Made by a program: the position numbers and the translations under genes. The notes under the pieces were generated by a model that saw nothing but the letters and a program-made list of their open reading frames with translations, was not told the DNA's origin and did not search any database. A DNA stretch of 49,685 bases, from assembly GCA_944392315.1 (NCBI GenBank), contig CALXWH010000010.1, positions 1 to 49,685 of the forward strand, read 5' to 3'. Below are positions 25,121 to 34,397 of this stretch, one piece after another. Position 1 is the first letter of the stretch, and every line of letters starts with the position of its first letter. The DNA is from an uncultured Alphaproteobacteria bacterium. Its GTDB lineage: Bacteria > Pseudomonadota > Alphaproteobacteria > RF32 > CAG-239.

Positions 25121-28100
25121 TTGCGAAAAAAAATATTAAATTTAATCAATATTTTTAAGTTGACAATCGCCTGTGTTGTTGTGAGCGTACAGGCGATGGC
25201 TGCAGATATAAGCGCACTCAATTTCAATGGAGATTTAATAGGAAAAGTAATTCCAGATGGGTCTGTAATAAATAGCAATAATGAACTCATAGGCTATATG
25301 ACGGCAGACGGCTTCATTTTTGATAATGACAATAATTTAATAGGCGGAATTGTTCCTCAAGGAATAGCAATATCGTACAACAACAGTATATTAGGAAAAA
25401 TAAATAATGATGGTTCTGTAACATCACTTAATGATAGTTTAGTTGGAAAAGTTCTACCCAATGGATTGGTTGTAAATGATAATTATGATATTTTAGGAGC
25501 TGCTGTCTCACCAAACTTAGTATATAATGATGCAGGTCAAGTAGTGGGCCGAGTGTCTGGTGATGGAAAATTTTATAATTTATCCGGAGAAAACACAGGA
25601 TTTGTTACCGTAGGCGGATTTGTTTATTCGTACAACGGAACAGAAAAGAAAATTAGCCTGATTGGAAAATTAATAACCTCCAAAATGATTATATCATCTA
25701 CCGGAAAATATTTAGGAAGTATTGCACCAGATGGCAAAGTGATAGATTTAAAGAAAAATATTATAGGGAATATTCACGCCAATGGATTTGTGTACAACAA
25801 GGAAGGACAAGCAATAGGGCATGTTGTAGATAATGGATACGCATTTAACAATAATGGACAATATATAGGTGTTGTAAGTTATAACGGTGAGGTCATAAAT
25901 AAAGGAACTGTTGTTGCGCATGCAGTCAATGGCAACAGAGTCATAAACAAAGAAGGAAACACAATAGGCTTTACGGTTAATATGGCAGCCACGGCAAATA
26001 CGTTGGATGGTAAATATTTGGGGCGCATTACAGCAGAAGGAAAAATACTGGATAAAAGAAATATTATAGGAAGTATAGGCGCTTCAGGAAAAGTAATTAA
26101 CGAGCAAGGAGCCGTTATCGGTATGGTTAATCCTGTAGGGCCAGTATTTGATTATTTGGGAAATTTGCGTGCAAATGCAGCCATAGGAGGTAAAGTCGTA
26201 TCGTTAGAAGGAATAGAACAAGGCACAGTTCATCAAGGTGAAGCAATAGATAAAAATGGAAACATTATAGGTAAAACATTAGATAATAGTTTATGCTTTA
26301 ATAGCAATAATGAATTTTTAGGAATAAGTGGCATAGGAACATATCTAAAGGCTAATGGACAAACATATAAGATATCACCATATGGTTATGTCTTTAATGA
26401 AGAAGGTGAATTAAGTGGTATAAACATTAAACAAGGTGGTATATATACAGAAGATGGCGCCACCTTATCGTATACATCAAATGAAGGACAAACAGAAAAT
26501 ACATCTTTAAATGAAATATCCAAATTTACCGGAGCTGGAATTTTTCTGGATAAAAACAATAAGTTGTTAGGAAAGATGATAGAAAATAGGTATATCACGA
26601 ATTTTGAAGGAGAAATGCAAGGGGTTGTCAATGCCGGAAATTTGGTTGTAAATAATGAAAATAAGATTTTTGCAAAAATATTACCCAATAACAATGTTGT
26701 TGGTATATCGGAACGTATCAGTCAGAGTTATGGACGTGCAGGATCAGCACCTATAAGCATAAGTATAAATGGGGACTACCTCGGCACAAACAATTTAACA
26801 GGAAACATCACAAAAGGTACTGAAATCGTAGGAAAGATAAGTTCAGATGGTTATGCTTTAGATAACATGGGCGCATTATACGGAAAAACATTAAATATGG
26901 GCGCAGTCATTTCGCCAGAATGTGAAGTGCTGGGAGTCGTTTCAGACAATGGTGAGGCAAGGACTTCAAAAGGAGCCTATCTTGGTATGATTTTGGCTAA
27001 TAAACAAGTTGTTAATGAAACAGAAAATGTGATAGGTTACGTTGTAGAAGCTCAACCAATCAATGGAAGCAACGGAGAAGTAATTGGCGTGAGCAATACA
27101 TCAGGAACCGTGCTGAACTATAGTAATCAGAATTTAGGCTGCTTAGATAGTACAGGAAAAGTAAGAAATGCCCAACAAGAAATAATCGGACAAGCTATTC
27201 CATATATGTCCATTATGGGGTTTGATGATAAGATAATCGGGTATACAAATTTTTATGGAAATGTCATAGATAATTCAGGTATACAAATAGCAACCATCAG
27301 CTTAGATGGAAGTATACAGTCTAAGAACGGAGAAAATATGGGTGTACCTTTTCAGTACACAGTAGCATTTGATGCAAATAATATTTATTTAGGTCGGGTA
27401 AAAAATGATGGTAAAGTTGTATCTGATACTGGAGAAGTGTTAGGAACTGTCTTACATACAGGAGAAGTAAAGACCATAAAGGGAGAAAATGGTTATGCTC
27501 TGTATGATTTGTATGTTTACGACAATGATGGAAAAACAATAGGGTATATAGCAAAGAACGGTCGCGTATACAGTATAATGGGAGAGCCTAAAGGTACTAT
27601 TTACCAAGGATTTGTATTAGATAAAAAGCAGAATCTAATAGGAAGAGGGTTGCGAGATTATGAAATAAGAAATGAAAATAATCAAGTTATAGGTCATCTA
27701 AAACTAGATGGGCGAGTTATAAACATAAAAAACATTGAAATCGGAAAAATAGATAATGATGGAAATGTTATAACCCCTGCCGGTCAAAAAATAGCTCAAG
27801 CCGGAAAGTTACAATACTATCATCGTCCGACAGAACCATCTACTGAAGAAAAAGTGCAATCACAAGAAGTTTCAGAGTCTTCAAAAGAAGAAAGTACAAC
27901 ACCTGAACCTGAAGAAACTATTGAATTGCAAACAGAAAATTTAGGGAATACCAAACAAGAAATACCAGATATAACAGTAACAGAAGAACTTTCTCCTGAA
28001 GAGATCGCTGCCCAAGAAACAAAAGATAATTACCAGGTGATTGGCATAGCTGTAACTCCAGGAGGTCGCTACATTGGCGATGTATACAGTAATAATCAAG

Positions 28101-29446
28101 TCATTGATGAATCAGGTACTGTTGTGGGTAGAACAAATGAAAATGGAGAAATTTTAGATAATGAAGGGAACAAAGTAGGCAGTTTTGAAAAACCCAGAGT
28201 AGCGTCTAGTCAAGGAGTAAATATAAATTGGTGGGAAAAAATAGCAAGTGGAGCAACAATTAGTCCATATAGTAGTGGCAATGAAATTACCAATGTCGGT
28301 CCAGGAGGAGGAATTGGTCCCGGAGGAAGATATAATCCAAGACGCGCAGCAATATTATCACAACTACAAGATGAGCGGCGAAGAACTATGGTTGCTGCAA
28401 AAATAGAACCTGGATATGATGCTGCATCATATACCGGATGGCAAGATGATTGGGGAATAAACCGTTCTATATCCACATTAAGAGTGAATATGGATAATAT
28501 GATTACAGGTGATAAGCCGATACCTGCTGTTTTAGCAAGATCCTTAATATCACTTGGATCAGCGCCTGTAACGGCTATTGTAGAGAGAAATATTTATGGA
28601 GATACGGGACGTAATGTTATTATTCCGGCCGGAAGTAGAATTATAGGTGGATTACAAACGACAGATTCTGAATCTAGATTTGATAGTACAAGCGGTGGTG
28701 TAAAATTAGAAATATCATGGGAACGCATAATTCGTCCAGATGGAATAGCGTTCTTGTTATCACCGGGAAGAACCCAAACAGGAGATGCTCAAGGCAGAGG
28801 CGGTGGTGCTCTGGGATATGTGGATGAACAACTTGTTAAAAAATACACGTTGCCGATAGTTGGAACAATGGTTGCCTCAGCCATAACATACATGATGGCA
28901 GCAGATGAAGATAGCACTGGAGAAGTAGAAACCTCCAAACAACAAGCCGCATCAGATGCCCGTCAGCAATTTATGGAAAAGATGGATGAGATTTTGCAGG
29001 AAATCATAGATAGTAAATCACAAATAGAGCCTGTAACCTATGTTCCAGCAGGCACAAGAGTTATTATATATCCAATGCAAGATTTGTGGCTAAGAAGTAC
29101 AAAAGATATTCAAAGAGGTATAACCACTACAGTACCGGGAGGCGGACAAGGAGGACTTGTAAATGATACCTTCCATGATGGAGGAGGAACAACAACAACC
29201 TCAACAGTTGAAAATAACAATTCAAGAAGCAGCCAAAAGGTAATTTTGGGTAATCAATCACAAACAAACAACACCAATAACAATGGAGGAACACCTTTAT
29301 TGGATGAAAGCCCACAAAATAATCAAAATCAGCAGCAGCCACACAAAAATATAGGAGCAATACCACCTCCGGCAGCTGATGGAACCATAACAGAAGCTCC
29401 AGAAAGCGAAGAAGATTTATCAGGAGAGATGGAATTATTATACTAA
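25121..29446 (+). CDS. virB10: VirB10 channel protein with signal peptide and repeat array
   Basis: This 1441 aa protein starts most plausibly at TTG 25121, because GGAGG at 25109-25113 is exactly 7 bases upstream; an in-frame ATG at 25091 inside the previous gene has no comparable site. A signal peptide of about 27 residues ends MA/ADIS. About 50 diverged copies of the upstream repeat cover residues 30-900, followed by an acidic Pro/Glu linker. The VirB10 C-terminal domain spans about 1120-1330: NVIIPAGSRIIG, ISWERIIRPDG, GYVDEQLVKKYTLPIVG with a hydrophobic helix (the outer-membrane antenna region), and YVPAGTRVIIYPMQDL. The tail is Asn/Gln-rich. Unlike classic VirB10 it has a cleavable-type leader rather than a retained N-terminal anchor; that anchor is on the upstream protein. 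Confidence 0.85.
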   Translation: MRKKILNLINIFKLTIACVVVSVQAMAADISALNFNGDLIGKVIPDGSVINSNNELIGYMTADGFIFDNDNNLIGGIVPQGIAISYNNSILGKINNDGSVTSLNDSLVGKVLPNGLVVNDNYDILGAAVSPNLVYNDAGQVVGRVSGDGKFYNLSGENTGFVTVGGFVYSYNGTEKKISLIGKLITSKMIISSTGKYLGSIAPDGKVIDLKKNIIGNIHANGFVYNKEGQAIGHVVDNGYAFNNNGQYIGVVSYNGEVINKGTVVAHAVNGNRVINKEGNTIGFTVNMAATANTLDGKYLGRITAEGKILDKRNIIGSIGASGKVINEQGAVIGMVNPVGPVFDYLGNLRANAAIGGKVVSLEGIEQGTVHQGEAIDKNGNIIGKTLDNSLCFNSNNEFLGISGIGTYLKANGQTYKISPYGYVFNEEGELSGINIKQGGIYTEDGATLSYTSNEGQTENTSLNEISKFTGAGIFLDKNNKLLGKMIENRYITNFEGEMQGVVNAGNLVVNNENKIFAKILPNNNVVGISERISQSYGRAGSAPISISINGDYLGTNNLTGNITKGTEIVGKISSDGYALDNMGALYGKTLNMGAVISPECEVLGVVSDNGEARTSKGAYLGMILANKQVVNETENVIGYVVEAQPINGSNGEVIGVSNTSGTVLNYSNQNLGCLDSTGKVRNAQQEIIGQAIPYMSIMGFDDKIIGYTNFYGNVIDNSGIQIATISLDGSIQSKNGENMGVPFQYTVAFDANNIYLGRVKNDGKVVSDTGEVLGTVLHTGEVKTIKGENGYALYDLYVYDNDGKTIGYIAKNGRVYSIMGEPKGTIYQGFVLDKKQNLIGRGLRDYEIRNENNQVIGHLKLDGRVINIKNIEIGKIDNDGNVITPAGQKIAQAGKLQYYHRPTEPSTEEKVQSQEVSESSKEESTTPEPEETIELQTENLGNTKQEIPDITVTEELSPEEIAAQETKDNYQVIGIAVTPGGRYIGDVYSNNQVIDESGTVVGRTNENGEILDNEGNKVGSFEKPRVASSQGVNINWWEKIASGATISPYSSGNEITNVGPGGGIGPGGRYNPRRAAILSQLQDERRRTMVAAKIEPGYDAASYTGWQDDWGINRSISTLRVNMDNMITGDKPIPAVLARSLISLGSAPVTAIVERNIYGDTGRNVIIPAGSRIIGGLQTTDSESRFDSTSGGVKLEISWERIIRPDGIAFLLSPGRTQTGDAQGRGGGALGYVDEQLVKKYTLPIVGTMVASAITYMMAADEDSTGEVETSKQQAASDARQQFMEKMDEILQEIIDSKSQIEPVTYVPAGTRVIIYPMQDLWLRSTKDIQRGITTTVPGGGQGGLVNDTFHDGGGTTTTSTVENNNSRSSQKVILGNQSQTNNTNNNGGTPLLDESPQNNQNQQQPHKNIGAIPPPAADGTITEAPESEEDLSGEMELLY
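25205..27810 (+). repeat. Diverged array of about 50 units of the same 17-residue repeat
   Basis: The same I-G and D-x-x-G pattern continues from the previous gene but is much less regular, for example NFNGDLIGKVIPDGSVINSN. Two further units lie after the acidic linker, near 28045-28180. The match between the two genes suggests that they arose from one array. Confidence 0.8.
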
Positions 29447-29457
29447 AAAAGAACAGA

Positions 29458-29486
29458 TTGACGAAGGTTAAGACTTTTGATAGAAT
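29458..29486 (+). promoter_or_regulatory. Sigma70-type promoter before virB11
   Basis: TTGACG (29458-29463), a spacer of exactly 17 bases and TAGAAT (29481-29486) lie in the 67-base gap between virB10 and virB11. A purine-rich Shine-Dalgarno (AGGGAG, 29501-29506) follows. virB11 may therefore have its own transcript. Confidence 0.65.
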
Positions 29487-29513
29487 AGAGTATAAAGAAA
29501 AGGGAGTGTATAA

Positions 29514-30494
29514 ATGGGAAAACTTGAGGATGAAGTTCTTTGCTCTGTACTGAGGCCATTATCATATTGGTATGACCAAGAAAATATAGAAGAAGTAGCC
29601 ATAAATCATCCGGGAGATATATGGCTGCGTCTTCGTGGCAAAAGAGCTTTTCCTTGGGTGAATTATAAGGATCCCAAATTAACCAGAGAATATTTGACCA
29701 ATTTATTGCATATAATAGCAAATTTAAATGACCAAGAGTTTGATCCGATAAATGGTTCACCAGTTGTATATGCCAGAATTCCCGGAGGACATCGTTTTAC
29801 AGGTATCGCCGGAAAAAATATTGAGTATGACCTAGATGATGCAGCAACTGGTGGAATAGCAATAGCAATACGTTTACACACGGATGACGTTGCTTTCGGG
29901 TTTGGAGATTATGGCTTGGAACAGGGGAAAAAACTTAAAGAAATTAACCCATTGAAGCATATCAAAGATCCTGATGACGCATACGAACGACTACTGCTGG
30001 CATTGCGGCGTGGAGACCATATTCTGGTAAGTGGTGGTACTGGTACCGGTAAAACAACATTATTAAACAACTTACTAAAACTTCTGGATATACATAAAAG
30101 AGTAATTACGGTAGAAGATACGCGCGAACTTAATGTGCCACAGCCAAACCATGTTCATATTGTTTTGTCACGTACAGAACAAACAAATACAATGGATTAT
30201 TCTAAAGTAATTGACTTGATTGTGCGCTTTACACCGGATGCAATCATCGGCGGAGAAATCTCTACAAGTAACGCCGGTGCAATTTGGGAATTGATGGGCT
30301 CAGGACACGATAACTGCCTAGCCACCATACACGCAGAAAGCTCAACAGCTGCATATGAAGCATTTGTAAAACGTATTATGAGAACACAACCAAATATAGA
30401 TGTTGAAAAGACCATAGAAGAGATGCGCCGCAAACTTCATGTTGTGCAGATTGTAAGAGATGGTAACATACGTGGAATTACAGAAATAACTTAA
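29514..30494 (+). CDS. virB11: VirB11 family hexameric ATPase
   Basis: VirB11 is a cytoplasmic ring ATPase that works with VirB4 in pilus assembly and secretion. This 326 aa protein has the usual length. The N-terminal domain ends near residue 130. The Walker A motif SGGTGTGKTTLL is near residue 172, the Asp box VEDTREL near 200, and the Walker B region FTPDAIIGGEIS near 240. The His box ends in ATIHAESS near 270. In many VirB11 proteins GE is followed by a hydrophobic residue and Arg; here it is GEIS, a small divergence. It is the last T4SS gene and ends 7 bases before the convergent engB, with no clear terminator between them. Confidence 0.95.
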   Translation: MGKLEDEVLCSVLRPLSYWYDQENIEEVAINHPGDIWLRLRGKRAFPWVNYKDPKLTREYLTNLLHIIANLNDQEFDPINGSPVVYARIPGGHRFTGIAGKNIEYDLDDAATGGIAIAIRLHTDDVAFGFGDYGLEQGKKLKEINPLKHIKDPDDAYERLLLALRRGDHILVSGGTGTGKTTLLNNLLKLLDIHKRVITVEDTRELNVPQPNHVHIVLSRTEQTNTMDYSKVIDLIVRFTPDAIIGGEISTSNAGAIWELMGSGHDNCLATIHAESSTAAYEAFVKRIMRTQPNIDVEKTIEEMRRKLHVVQIVRDGNIRGITEIT

Positions 30495-30501
30495 ACAAAA
30501 A

Positions 30502-31146
30502 CTAAGAGTTCGCTAATTCAGCAATTTCATATTTAAGTTCATCTAAATAAAGATTCTTTTCAGAGCTCGTTTTAAGTATAGAGATATGAGCAGCCGTATG
30601 CTCTTTCAGTTGTTTTTGAGTATTTTCAAGGATTTTATTAAGTGCTGAAACACTAATTTTATCAATCTTAGTTAAAACAATCTGATAGGTAACCGCAGCC
30701 TTGTCTAGCATATCCATAATTTCTGTATCAATTTTTTTGATACCATGCCTCGCATCTATCAGCAAGAAAACTCGCCGTAAATTAGGCCTACCGACCAAAT
30801 AAGCATTTATAAGTTGTTGCCAATTGCGAACAATATCTTTAGGTGCTTTTGCAAAACCATATCCGGGCAAATCAACAAGATAAAGTTTATCATCAAGATT
30901 AAAGTAATTAAGTTGTTGAGTACGTCCGGGGGTAGAAGATGTCTTAGCCAATTTCTTCTGTCCAAAGAGTGCATTGATCAAACTAGACTTTCCAACATTA
31001 GAACGCCCCGCAAAAGCAACCTCGGAGCGGTCTCCGTTAGGTAATTGTTTTAGATTGGCGACGCTTAATAGAAACGTGCATTTTTTATTAAAAAAATCTC
31101 GCCCTGATGCATATTTATCAATTTCGTCGTTGCAATCATTAACCAT
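30502..31146 (-). CDS. engB: Ribosome biogenesis GTPase EngB (YihA/YsxC)
   Basis: EngB is an essential GTPase in assembly of the large ribosomal subunit. The G motifs are intact: GRSNVGKSSLI (G1), TPGRTQQLN (G2 region), DLPGYGFAKAP (G3) and LTKIDK (G4). At 214 aa the length is normal. ATG 31146 overlaps the yidC stop (TGATG), and GGAG lies upstream, indicating translational coupling. A longer form from TTG 31149 is possible. engB after yidC is a typical alphaproteobacterial arrangement. Confidence 0.95.
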   Translation of the reverse strand: MVNDCNDEIDKYASGRDFFNKKCTFLLSVANLKQLPNGDRSEVAFAGRSNVGKSSLINALFGQKKLAKTSSTPGRTQQLNYFNLDDKLYLVDLPGYGFAKAPKDIVRNWQQLINAYLVGRPNLRRVFLLIDARHGIKKIDTEIMDMLDKAAVTYQIVLTKIDKISVSALNKILENTQKQLKEHTAAHISILKTSSEKNLYLDELKYEIAELANS

Positions 31147-32822
31147 CAATCTACTCCATTTTTATGCATAATAGCTTTCTGTTGAATAATAGAGAGGATA
31201 TTACTAAGCGTCCAGTAAATAACTAACCCGGAAGCAAAATGTCCCAGCATAAAGGTAAAGAATATAGGCATAAGAGCAAACATTCTTGCTTGATCTTTAT
31301 TAACCGGAGCAGGATTTAATTTTTGCTGCATCCACATCGTGAAGCCCATGAAAATCGGCCATAAACCAATATCAATAAATCCCGGAACATAGATATGCAG
31401 AATTTGTGACAAAGTCAATGGGTCCGGAGCAGACAAATCTTTAATCCATCCGATAAAAGGTGCATGTCTGATTTCAATGGCAATATTCAAAACTTTGTAT
31501 AACGAAAAGAAGATTGGAATTTGAATAAACAAAGGTAAACATCCTGCAGCCGGATTAATTTTTTCCTTTTTATATAATTCCATCGTAGCCTGCTGAATAA
31601 GCATCTGATTATCACTATATTTGGCACGAATATCATTTATTTTAGGTTGCAAGGCCTTCATCTTGGCCATACTGGTATATGATTTATTTGCGATTGGGAA
31701 CATACACAAACGTAATAAAGCTGCAAACAATAAAATAGCCCAACCCATATTTCCAAGAAATCCGTACAAGAAATCAAGAATATAGAAGAATGGTTTGGTT
31801 AAGAAGTAATACCACCCAAAATCAACCGCCAAATCAAACTTTGGAATATTATTATCATTTGTATAAGAATCTAGCAGTTTAACTTCTTTAGCACCAGAGA
31901 AAAATCTATACGAGTAAGATTGAGATTTACGGGAAGGAATAATCACTCTAGAGCCAAGATAATCTACCTGATAGTTATAGTCGCCGTTATTCTTGAAACT
32001 AACAGAAGCCTTATCGTCATTACCTAAAATGAGCGCAGAGAACCAATAACGATCAGAGAAACCAATCCATCCGCCCTTTGTATCAAATTTTTCACTATCT
32101 TCTGCATCCAAATCAGAATATTTAAACTCTTGGAGCGTATTATCAATAACGCCGTTCATTCCTTCATGCACAACAGAACGAGTTTGCGCAAAGTTTTTTA
32201 TATTACGACTAATAAGGGCATAAGGGAATAAATCAATATCCTGATTTGTATTATTGATAACAGTATCTTCAATCGTAAAGAGGTAGTTTTTATCAAGCGT
32301 GATTTTTCTCACAAATTCAAGACCATTACCATTATTCCAAGTTAAAACCACGGCATTATCCGGAGTTAACTCGGAGGATGTTGAATTCCAAACAGTATCA
32401 GCTGTCGGTAATTTCAAAGACTTATCTAAAGACAGCCACCCTAAATCAGCAAAATATTGATTTTCAGCCGTGGAAGGCTTTAAGAGTTCAACCTTTGGAC
32501 TATTTTCATCAAGAGAAACATTGTATTTAGTTAAATACAAATCATCAAAGCGAGCACCTTTAAGCCGAATACTTCCGGAAACGGCATCGTTTTTAAAATT
32601 AATGCGTTTATCTTCTGCAATAATTTCTTGAGGTGTTTTAGCAACTACCGGTGCTTTTTCTTCAACAATGGCATGATTTAATTTTTCAGCCATTTGCTCA
32701 ACTTCAGAAACCTGCTTTTGAACAGTACTGCTTTTGTTAATACCAAAAAAGTAATTAACGGTATAAATCGCAATAAATGATAAAACGATTGCTAAAGTTA
32801 AAGCTCTTAAATCATCTTTCAT
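31146..32822 (-). CDS. yidC: Membrane protein insertase YidC
   Basis: YidC inserts and folds inner-membrane proteins with or without the Sec translocon. This 558 aa protein has an N-terminal membrane helix (about 7-26), a large periplasmic beta domain (about 65-330), and the conserved five-helix domain from about 350 to 545. The latter has FAALLRLCMFPIANKSYTSMAKM, containing the conserved Arg of the hydrophilic groove, and a proline-rich hairpin region near PAAGCLPLFIQIPIFFSLYK. GGAGAA lies about 10 bases upstream of the ATG. It lies between yidD and engB in a leftward operon. Confidence 0.97.
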   Translation of the reverse strand: MKDDLRALTLAIVLSFIAIYTVNYFFGINKSSTVQKQVSEVEQMAEKLNHAIVEEKAPVVAKTPQEIIAEDKRINFKNDAVSGSIRLKGARFDDLYLTKYNVSLDENSPKVELLKPSTAENQYFADLGWLSLDKSLKLPTADTVWNSTSSELTPDNAVVLTWNNGNGLEFVRKITLDKNYLFTIEDTVINNTNQDIDLFPYALISRNIKNFAQTRSVVHEGMNGVIDNTLQEFKYSDLDAEDSEKFDTKGGWIGFSDRYWFSALILGNDDKASVSFKNNGDYNYQVDYLGSRVIIPSRKSQSYSYRFFSGAKEVKLLDSYTNDNNIPKFDLAVDFGWYYFLTKPFFYILDFLYGFLGNMGWAILLFAALLRLCMFPIANKSYTSMAKMKALQPKINDIRAKYSDNQMLIQQATMELYKKEKINPAAGCLPLFIQIPIFFSLYKVLNIAIEIRHAPFIGWIKDLSAPDPLTLSQILHIYVPGFIDIGLWPIFMGFTMWMQQKLNPAPVNKDQARMFALMPIFFTFMLGHFASGLVIYWTLSNILSIIQQKAIMHKNGVD

Positions 32823-32906
32823 TGGTAATGTTTCTCCTGTTTCTTATTAAATGATTTCTAGTCTTTCTAATATAAAAAAGCGTTTTTGTAAAGCCTAAGT
32901 AACGAG

Positions 32907-33179
32907 TTAATCCGAGTGTTTCTGAGAAGATTTTTTAGTTGGAACGGGATCATAACCGTGTCCGCCCCAAGGATTGCATCTTAAAAGTCTTTTAATCCCC
33001 AAATATAATCCCTTAATTAAGCCATGAATTTGAATAGCCTGCATCATATATTCCGAACAAGTTGGCGTAAAACGGCAGGCATGAGGCAAATAGGGGGAAA
33101 TAGCCTTTTTATAAAACTGAAGCAAAGAAAGGACAAGTTTCCTGAAAAAATAGCTGAAAAAAGAAAGTTTTTTAAACAT
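32907..33179 (-). CDS. yidD: Membrane protein insertion efficiency factor YidD
   Basis: YidD is a small membrane-associated protein that helps YidC-dependent insertion. This 90 aa protein carries the family signature: [19 protein letters not shown] and [16 protein letters not shown]. It lies between rnpA (15 bases upstream) and yidC, its usual place. Confidence 0.95.
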   Translation of the reverse strand: MFKKLSFFSYFFRKLVLSLLQFYKKAISPYLPHACRFTPTCSEYMMQAIQIHGLIKGLYLGIKRLLRCNPWGGHGYDPVPTKKSSQKHSD

Positions 33180-33194
33180 ACTAAATCTGATTAC

Positions 33195-33566
33195 TTAGCA
33201 ATCAGCCTCTTCTTCAGATGATGGTAAAAAGTTTTTATTGATACGTTTAATGGCATAAATAGTATCTTTTTTTAACTCAGAAAAGGAGCATGTTGCCGTA
33301 GAATTACGCGCAATAAAAACATAATCAGTATGAGGTAAAGCATATGTGGTCAAAACTTCTCTGACGACGGCTCTCAGGCGACGTTTACTGCGATTTCTGC
33401 ACACAGCATTTCCGATTTTTTTAGTGGCAGTATATCCGACAAATAAATCATCGGAGTCCAATAAACTAGGAGCCGCTTGAAGCACCATGTTGTGAGTAGC
33501 AACATAAAATGCCTGAGCGACTCTTAAAAAATCTTTTCTTTTTTTGAAAACAATTACTTTAGTCAT
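33195..33566 (-). CDS. rnpA: Ribonuclease P protein component
   Basis: RnpA is the protein subunit of RNase P, which matures the 5' ends of tRNAs. The conserved segment KKIGNAVCRNRSKRRLRAVVRE, including the RNR motif, is present. The length of 123 aa is normal. The gene starts 11 bases after rpmH ends. Confidence 0.95.
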   Translation of the reverse strand: MTKVIVFKKRKDFLRVAQAFYVATHNMVLQAAPSLLDSDDLFVGYTATKKIGNAVCRNRSKRRLRAVVREVLTTYALPHTDYVFIARNSTATCSFSELKKDTIYAIKRINKNFLPSSEEEADC

Positions 33567-33577
33567 CTGCGAAAAGA

Positions 33578-33712
33578 CTAAGCTGAAAGTTTTTTACGAC
33601 CTCTAGCACGACGAGCAGCTAAAACTTTCCGACCACCAGCTGTAGCCATACGAGTACGAAAACCATGGCGACGAGCTCTTACCAATTTACTTGGTTGATA
33701 TGTACGTTTCAT
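33578..33712 (-). CDS. rpmH: 50S ribosomal protein L34
   Basis: This 44 aa protein begins [18 protein letters not shown] and continues with the very basic L34 core ([17 protein letters not shown]) before ending KKLSA. It is the first gene of the leftward rpmH-rnpA-yidD-yidC-engB operon. A good promoter lies 71 bases upstream. Confidence 0.97.
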   Translation of the reverse strand: MKRTYQPSKLVRARRHGFRTRMATAGGRKVLAARRARGRKKLSA

Positions 33713-33782
33713 ATTAAAATCTCCGGTTAATTATTAGTTATTTAAAGGTAAAATAAAATTACCTCTCGGTTTTACACAAGCG

Positions 33783-33810
33783 TTTATAATATAAAAGAAA
33801 AAGAAGTCAA
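33783..33810 (-). promoter_or_regulatory. Promoter of the rpmH operon
   Basis: On the minus strand TTGACT (33810-33805) and TATAAA (33788-33783) are separated by 16 bases. It diverges from a promoter for the gene at 33914. Confidence 0.65.
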
Positions 33811-33874
33811 TCATTTTTTAAACAAATAAGGTCTAAAATACAAAAAAGATAAAAAACGAGCGATACAAAATCAC

Positions 33875-33902
33875 TTGAAAAATAAAATCTATATGGTATA
33901 AA
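33875..33902 (+). promoter_or_regulatory. Promoter of the small gene at 33914
   Basis: TTGAAA (33875-33880), 16 bases and TATAAA (33897-33902), with TG one base before the -10 (extended -10). The predicted transcript start is only a few bases before ATG 33914. Confidence 0.55.
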
Positions 33903-33913
33903 ATTTATATACT

Positions 33914-34291
33914 ATGGAGGTTTACGTTTTCGCCATGATAATAGATAGCAAAAATGAAACACAGAAAAGTATTTTAACAAACAAGTGTTTTTACCAGACA
34001 ACAGCTCAAATTATGCGTGAATTTGAGAAGAAAGGGTATGCTAACTCTGCGGATGAAACCGCTAAGGTAATAGCCGCCTATCACGATTTGGTTCAAAAGA
34101 AAACGAAAAACAATTTCAGCAAAGATTATAATGAAGCTTTTAAAAAAATAGACGATGCGATAAAAGGTTTGGCAAACAAAGTCTTTTATGGCTATGATAA
34201 TAAGAGCTTAGATTACGCCTATAAATCTTTCGCAAAGTTTGACTATATAAATGCGATTATTGGGCGCCAACGAATTAAAAAGAAATCATAA
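33914..34291 (+). CDS. Small protein of unknown function
   Basis: This protein of up to 125 aa is Lys- and Ala-rich and mainly helical. It has no signal peptide or recognised domain, and its C-terminus is basic (GRQRIKKKS). Two starts are possible. ATG 33914 would give an almost leaderless transcript given the promoter just upstream. ATG 33935 (118 aa) has GGAGG upstream but 14 bases away, which is long. It lies alone between the rpmH operon and gpsA. I do not recognise the family. Confidence 0.6.
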   Translation: MEVYVFAMIIDSKNETQKSILTNKCFYQTTAQIMREFEKKGYANSADETAKVIAAYHDLVQKKTKNNFSKDYNEAFKKIDDAIKGLANKVFYGYDNKSLDYAYKSFAKFDYINAIIGRQRIKKKS

Positions 34292-34397
34292 ATTTTATTT
34301 TCCACGTCTCCTGTTGATTCTTTAGAAAGTTAATTGCTAAAGTGCATATTTTAGCTTACATTAGCATATATAAAGAAGATAACCAAGGAGAGAGACA

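Noticed and set aside
25091..25121. A frameshift that breaks one fused giant VirB10
   Set aside because: The second frame opens with a clear Shine-Dalgarno and signal peptide, so it looks like a genuine separate gene. A past fusion in relatives remains possible.
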